Source: CAZMGV01 sp964621525 [NCBI: uncultured bacterium] (GTDB lineage Bacteria > JAGRBM01). Taken from it: a stretch of DNA of 64,000 nucleotides. Made by a program: the position numbers and the translations under genes. Every line of letters starts with the position of its first letter. Positions within the stretch are counted from its first letter, which is position 1. The DNA lies in the NCBI GenBank assembly GCA_964621525.1, contig CAZUMS010000005.1:98223-162222 (forward strand), read 5' to 3'. Below the pieces are notes generated by a model. That model was not told the origin of the DNA and did no database searches. It was given only the letters and a program-made list of their open reading frames with translations. Shown here piece by piece: positions 62,247 to 64,000 of the stretch.

Positions 62247-62536
62247 GGGATTTTTTCTCTGCTCCTTAAAACAGGTGTTGGACTTTGAGGGATCTTCGGC
62301 CCGGTTATCGGGACCTTCCAGCCGCCCTCCGGTTCGGAAAATTTCCGTCGGCAGCCGCTTCGATTGACATACTGCGTTATGCCTTCCGGATCAAGCGAAA
62401 AATGATCCAGTAAAACGTTCTAGGAGCATGAAAGTCCGGAACTCCCGTCAAAAACCTGAGACTTTTATAACGCTGTCCCGGCTGAGGACGAATTTTGCTC
62501 CGGGTGCAAGGCTTGCGTCACTGGCGGCGGTGTCAG

Positions 62537-62554
62537 TCGTGAGATAGCTCACGA
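62537..62554. promoter_or_regulatory. CRP/FNR-family-like palindrome
   Basis: TCGTGAG (62537-62543) and CTCACGA (62548-62554) are perfect inverted copies. Read as CGTGA, six bases, TCACG, it has exactly the spacing of CRP-type operators (TGTGA-N6-TCACA). It lies about 110 bases upstream of a putative start site for the gene at 62816. Confidence 0.55.
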
Positions 62555-62620
62555 GAACTGATGACCCCTCTCGGAATTTGGTGATACCTGTCAGTTTGTG
62601 ATCCGTCAGCACTCCTGATT

Positions 62621-62649
62621 TTAATAATAATATCAGTGATTTATATAAA
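62621..62649 (+). promoter_or_regulatory. Possible promoter of the leader and small gene
   Basis: TTAATA (62621-62626), 17 bases, TATAAA (62644-62649) in the most A/T-rich part of the window. The -10 matches well and the -35 has four of six consensus bases. Confidence 0.4.
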
Positions 62650-62707
62650 TATGCTGTTCTCTGTTCAGCCATGGCATTGCTTGTGCTCTTAGAGACCCGG
62701 ATCGTGT

Positions 62708-62810
62708 TGGTCCGCCCAAGGTACTCCCTAAAAGGGGCTCTGGGACGCGGCAAACAGAGTCTGGAAGCGGTGAGGGAAACCGCAAGAGCTTCTAGGCGGG
62801 ATCCAGGAGT
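62708..62810 (+). promoter_or_regulatory. Structured 5' leader (candidate RNA element) ending at the ribosome-binding site
   Basis: About 100 bases that fold into a closed multi-branch structure. A terminal stem can form between TGGTCCGCC (62708-62716) and GGCGGGATCCA (62795-62805). Inside are CTCTG with CAGAG (around 62739-62759), and GAAGC with GCTTC enclosing GCGGT and ACCGC (62764-62792). The 3' strand of the closing stem lies next to the AGGAG (62806-62810) of the downstream gene, which is how a translation-controlling leader is laid out. It matches no riboswitch family I know. Confidence 0.5.
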
Positions 62811-62815
62811 GAACA

Positions 62816-63004
62816 ATGATGGCGACCTCGAAAACCAAACACGGACGCGATTACAAGGACCGCTTCGTCCGCTACACCCAGGCCCGCGAACGCAACCGCA
62901 AGGCCGCCTGCCGTCAGGCAGGAGAAAAACTCCGTCAGGCTTTGGCCGACGGCCAGCTTCCGGAAAAAACGCCTCCAGAGGACCAGCAGGCTTCGGCAGG
63001 CTGA
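62816..63004 (+). CDS. Small basic protein (62 aa)
   Basis: 62 residues with AGGAG six to eight bases before the start (two adjacent ATG codons at 62816 and 62819). The sequence is highly charged and helical (KTKHGRDYKDRFVRYTQARER) with a Pro/Gln tail. No family recognised. Expressed behind the folded leader, so likely a regulated small protein. Confidence 0.6.
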   Translation: MMATSKTKHGRDYKDRFVRYTQARERNRKAACRQAGEKLRQALADGQLPEKTPPEDQQASAG

Positions 63005-63030
63005 GCCGCAGCGAAGCTGCATCCGCAGGA

Positions 63031-63066
63031 GAAGGGGCCCGGCGGCGCAAGCCGCCCGGCACCTTC
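63031..63066. terminator. Strong GC-rich hairpin after the small protein gene
   Basis: Stem GAAGG, GCC, GGCGGC pairs with GCCGCC, GGC, CCTTC (with single mismatches) around a GCAA tetraloop. There is no clear T run, so termination is probable but not certain. Confidence 0.55.
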
Positions 63067-63176
63067 GGTATTTCAGGGGTGCGATTCAAGGGGAAACAGG
63101 CGCAAAAAATTTCAGCCGAAATTCATGAACGGGTTTACAAAACCACCCGGAATCCGTTAGTGATTCTTCTCACGTC

Positions 63177-63737
63177 ATGGAAACCCAGGCTGTCGGCAAT
63201 AAGGCCCGTCTCCACCCGCTGGAAATCGCGGCTCCGCTCGTGATTTTCGCGACGCTGCTGGCGTTCGCGCTGCCGAACTACCGGGTGTTCGCCCCGCAGG
63301 TCTCGCTCGATCAGGCCTCGCAGCGGCTCGGCCAGCTTCTGGTGCTGGCCCGCAAGGCGTCGGTGGATAAGAGCCGTGCCGTACTTCGCATCGACCCGGC
63401 CCGCCGTCAGGTGGAACTCCTGAGCGGCCCCACCCAGTCGGCGGCCGTCACCGAAACCTACGCGCTCCCCGGCGGCGTGCTCTTCGGCTACCAGGCACCC
63501 GTAACCCCCTATCCCGGCCTCAAGCTGCCGAACGGTACCGACCTCGCCGCAACCGATGACGGGGTGACGTTCGAGAACAACGAGATCGTCTTCGAAGAAG
63601 GACTGCTGACCGGGTTCCCCGGCCTCCTTTACCTCCGGAACGATCAGGGACAGACCCAGGCGATCTACATCCGCATCTCCGGCGATTTCGACGTGAAGAC
63701 CTGGCAGAACAGCGCCTGGGGCACCTCGCGCGGCTGA
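63177..63737 (+). CDS. GspH-like pseudopilin-related protein with non-canonical prepilin site
   Basis: 186 residues. The N terminus has a hydrophobic helix (about 14-33, LEIAAPLVIFATLLAFALP) followed by a segment resembling the GspH/FimT region (LARKASVDKSRAVLRIDPARRQVEL) and a beta-rich C-terminal domain. Classical pseudopilins begin the helix with G-F-T-L-x-E. Here the matching place reads RLHPLEI, with no glycine and no aromatic, so cleavage by the prepilin peptidase is doubtful. It may be a GspH relative or a single-pass membrane protein of other function. No other type II secretion genes are in the window. Confidence 0.6.
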   Translation: METQAVGNKARLHPLEIAAPLVIFATLLAFALPNYRVFAPQVSLDQASQRLGQLLVLARKASVDKSRAVLRIDPARRQVELLSGPTQSAAVTETYALPGGVLFGYQAPVTPYPGLKLPNGTDLAATDDGVTFENNEIVFEEGLLTGFPGLLYLRNDQGQTQAIYIRISGDFDVKTWQNSAWGTSRG

Positions 63738-63813
63738 AGCGCAAATATTCCTCCAACTATCCTGCGGCCAATATTGACTCAGCGCCCCTGTACTGGATAG
63801 AGAACCGCTCCCC

Positions 63814-63889
63814 GGGCGGTTAGCTCAGCTGGTAGAGCATCGCCTTTACACGGCGGGGGCCACAGGTTCGAACCCTGTACCGCCCACCA
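63814..63889 (+). tRNA. tRNA-Val (TAC anticodon)
   Basis: A 76-nt cloverleaf. Acceptor GGGCGGT pairs with ACCGCCC, discriminator A, encoded CCA. The anticodon loop TTTACAC has TAC (decoding GTA and other GTN). T-arm GGTTCGAACCC-type is canonical. Confidence 0.95.
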
Positions 63890-63947
63890 AGCCGACCTCC
63901 CGGAGAACCGCCAGGAGCCCCTTAACCGGGGCTGCAGCAAACCTGAC

Positions 63948-64000
<53 letters not shown>

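Larger units (their letters stand above)
62247..62815. other. A/T-rich intergenic regulatory region
   Basis: 569 bases, noticeably lower in GC than the rest between about 62380 and 62690. It holds a CRP-like palindrome (62538-62553), a -10-like TATAAA (62644-62649), and a folded leader just before the small gene at 62816. A 74-codon minus-strand frame (62448-62672) crosses it, but overlaps the palindrome and has no family match; I treat it as possible but not established. Confidence 0.55.

Noticed and set aside
62690-62815. Cyclic di-GMP or cobalamin riboswitch
   Set aside because: The fragments GGGACGC and GGAAGCGGTG recall parts of those families, but the remaining conserved blocks are missing, so I report only an unassigned structured leader.

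Overview
The window is 64 kb of GC-rich, densely packed bacterial chromosome. The gene content suggests a Gram-negative bacterium from the broad deltaproteobacterial assemblage (Myxococcota, Bdellovibrionota and relatives). The clues are a Glt/Agl-like set of TPR lipoproteins with AgmX/PglI-type TonB-like proteins, an MglA-like GTPase, a Bdellovibrio-type single-domain histone and a tandem pair of ArsA-family ATPases. This placement is an inference from gene families; there is no rRNA in the window. I see no prophage, insertion sequence or CRISPR array.

Layout. Bases 1-1483: the end of a D-2-hydroxyacid dehydrogenase and a trans-aconitate methyltransferase. Bases 1494-6056: a BirA-type operator followed by bioB-bioF-bioA-bioD. 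Bases 6071-7531: an unknown gene. Bases 7535-13831 (minus): an operon with a lysophospholipase-like hydrolase, a GH2 glycosidase, and a family-5 solute-binding lipoprotein with two permeases. Bases 13979-14926: a TerB-like/COQ4-like fusion. Bases 15005-16786: the sigma factor RpoD with a histone-H1-like N-terminal tail, preceded by an 814-base gap with phased repeats and a long hairpin. Bases 17601-29144 (minus): the most distinctive region, with two inner-membrane TonB-like proteins that share a 174-bp identical tract, a small exported protein, and a four-gene operon of exported TPR or coiled-coil proteins. Together they look like an envelope-spanning complex related to the gliding or focal-adhesion machinery.

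Bases 29436-35758: an exported HEAT-like protein and a two-component system whose kinase has about eight N-terminal membrane helices. Bases 35820-38576: ferredoxin, tRNA-Arg, histone, apt and argC. Bases 38634-40960: two ArsA-like ATPases. Bases 41078-44944: a small membrane protein, a response-regulator diguanylate cyclase, a hybrid kinase and an MglA-like GTPase. The kinase and GTPase genes overlap by four bases, which suggests polarity or motility signalling. Bases 44960-50000: an acyltransferase/epimerase pair, a PAP2-like membrane protein, a LipB homologue that has lost both catalytic residues, and a geranylgeranyl-reductase-like flavoprotein. Bases 50079-57365: a TIG/CARDB-like lipoprotein, SAM hydrolase, an endonuclease III relative, TrmJ, a bifunctional Rel enzyme and RidA. 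Bases 57471-64000: a membrane protein, ribosomal protein L28, pgi, two proteins with H1-like tails, an esterase lipoprotein, a regulatory stretch with a CRP-like palindrome and a candidate structured leader, a pseudopilin-like protein, tRNA-Val and a partial tRNA-Asp.

The strongest leads are the Glt-like complex with its gene-conversion tract, the bacterial histone, the catalytically altered LipB, the GTPase/hybrid kinase/diguanylate cyclase group and the leader RNA near 62.7 kb.
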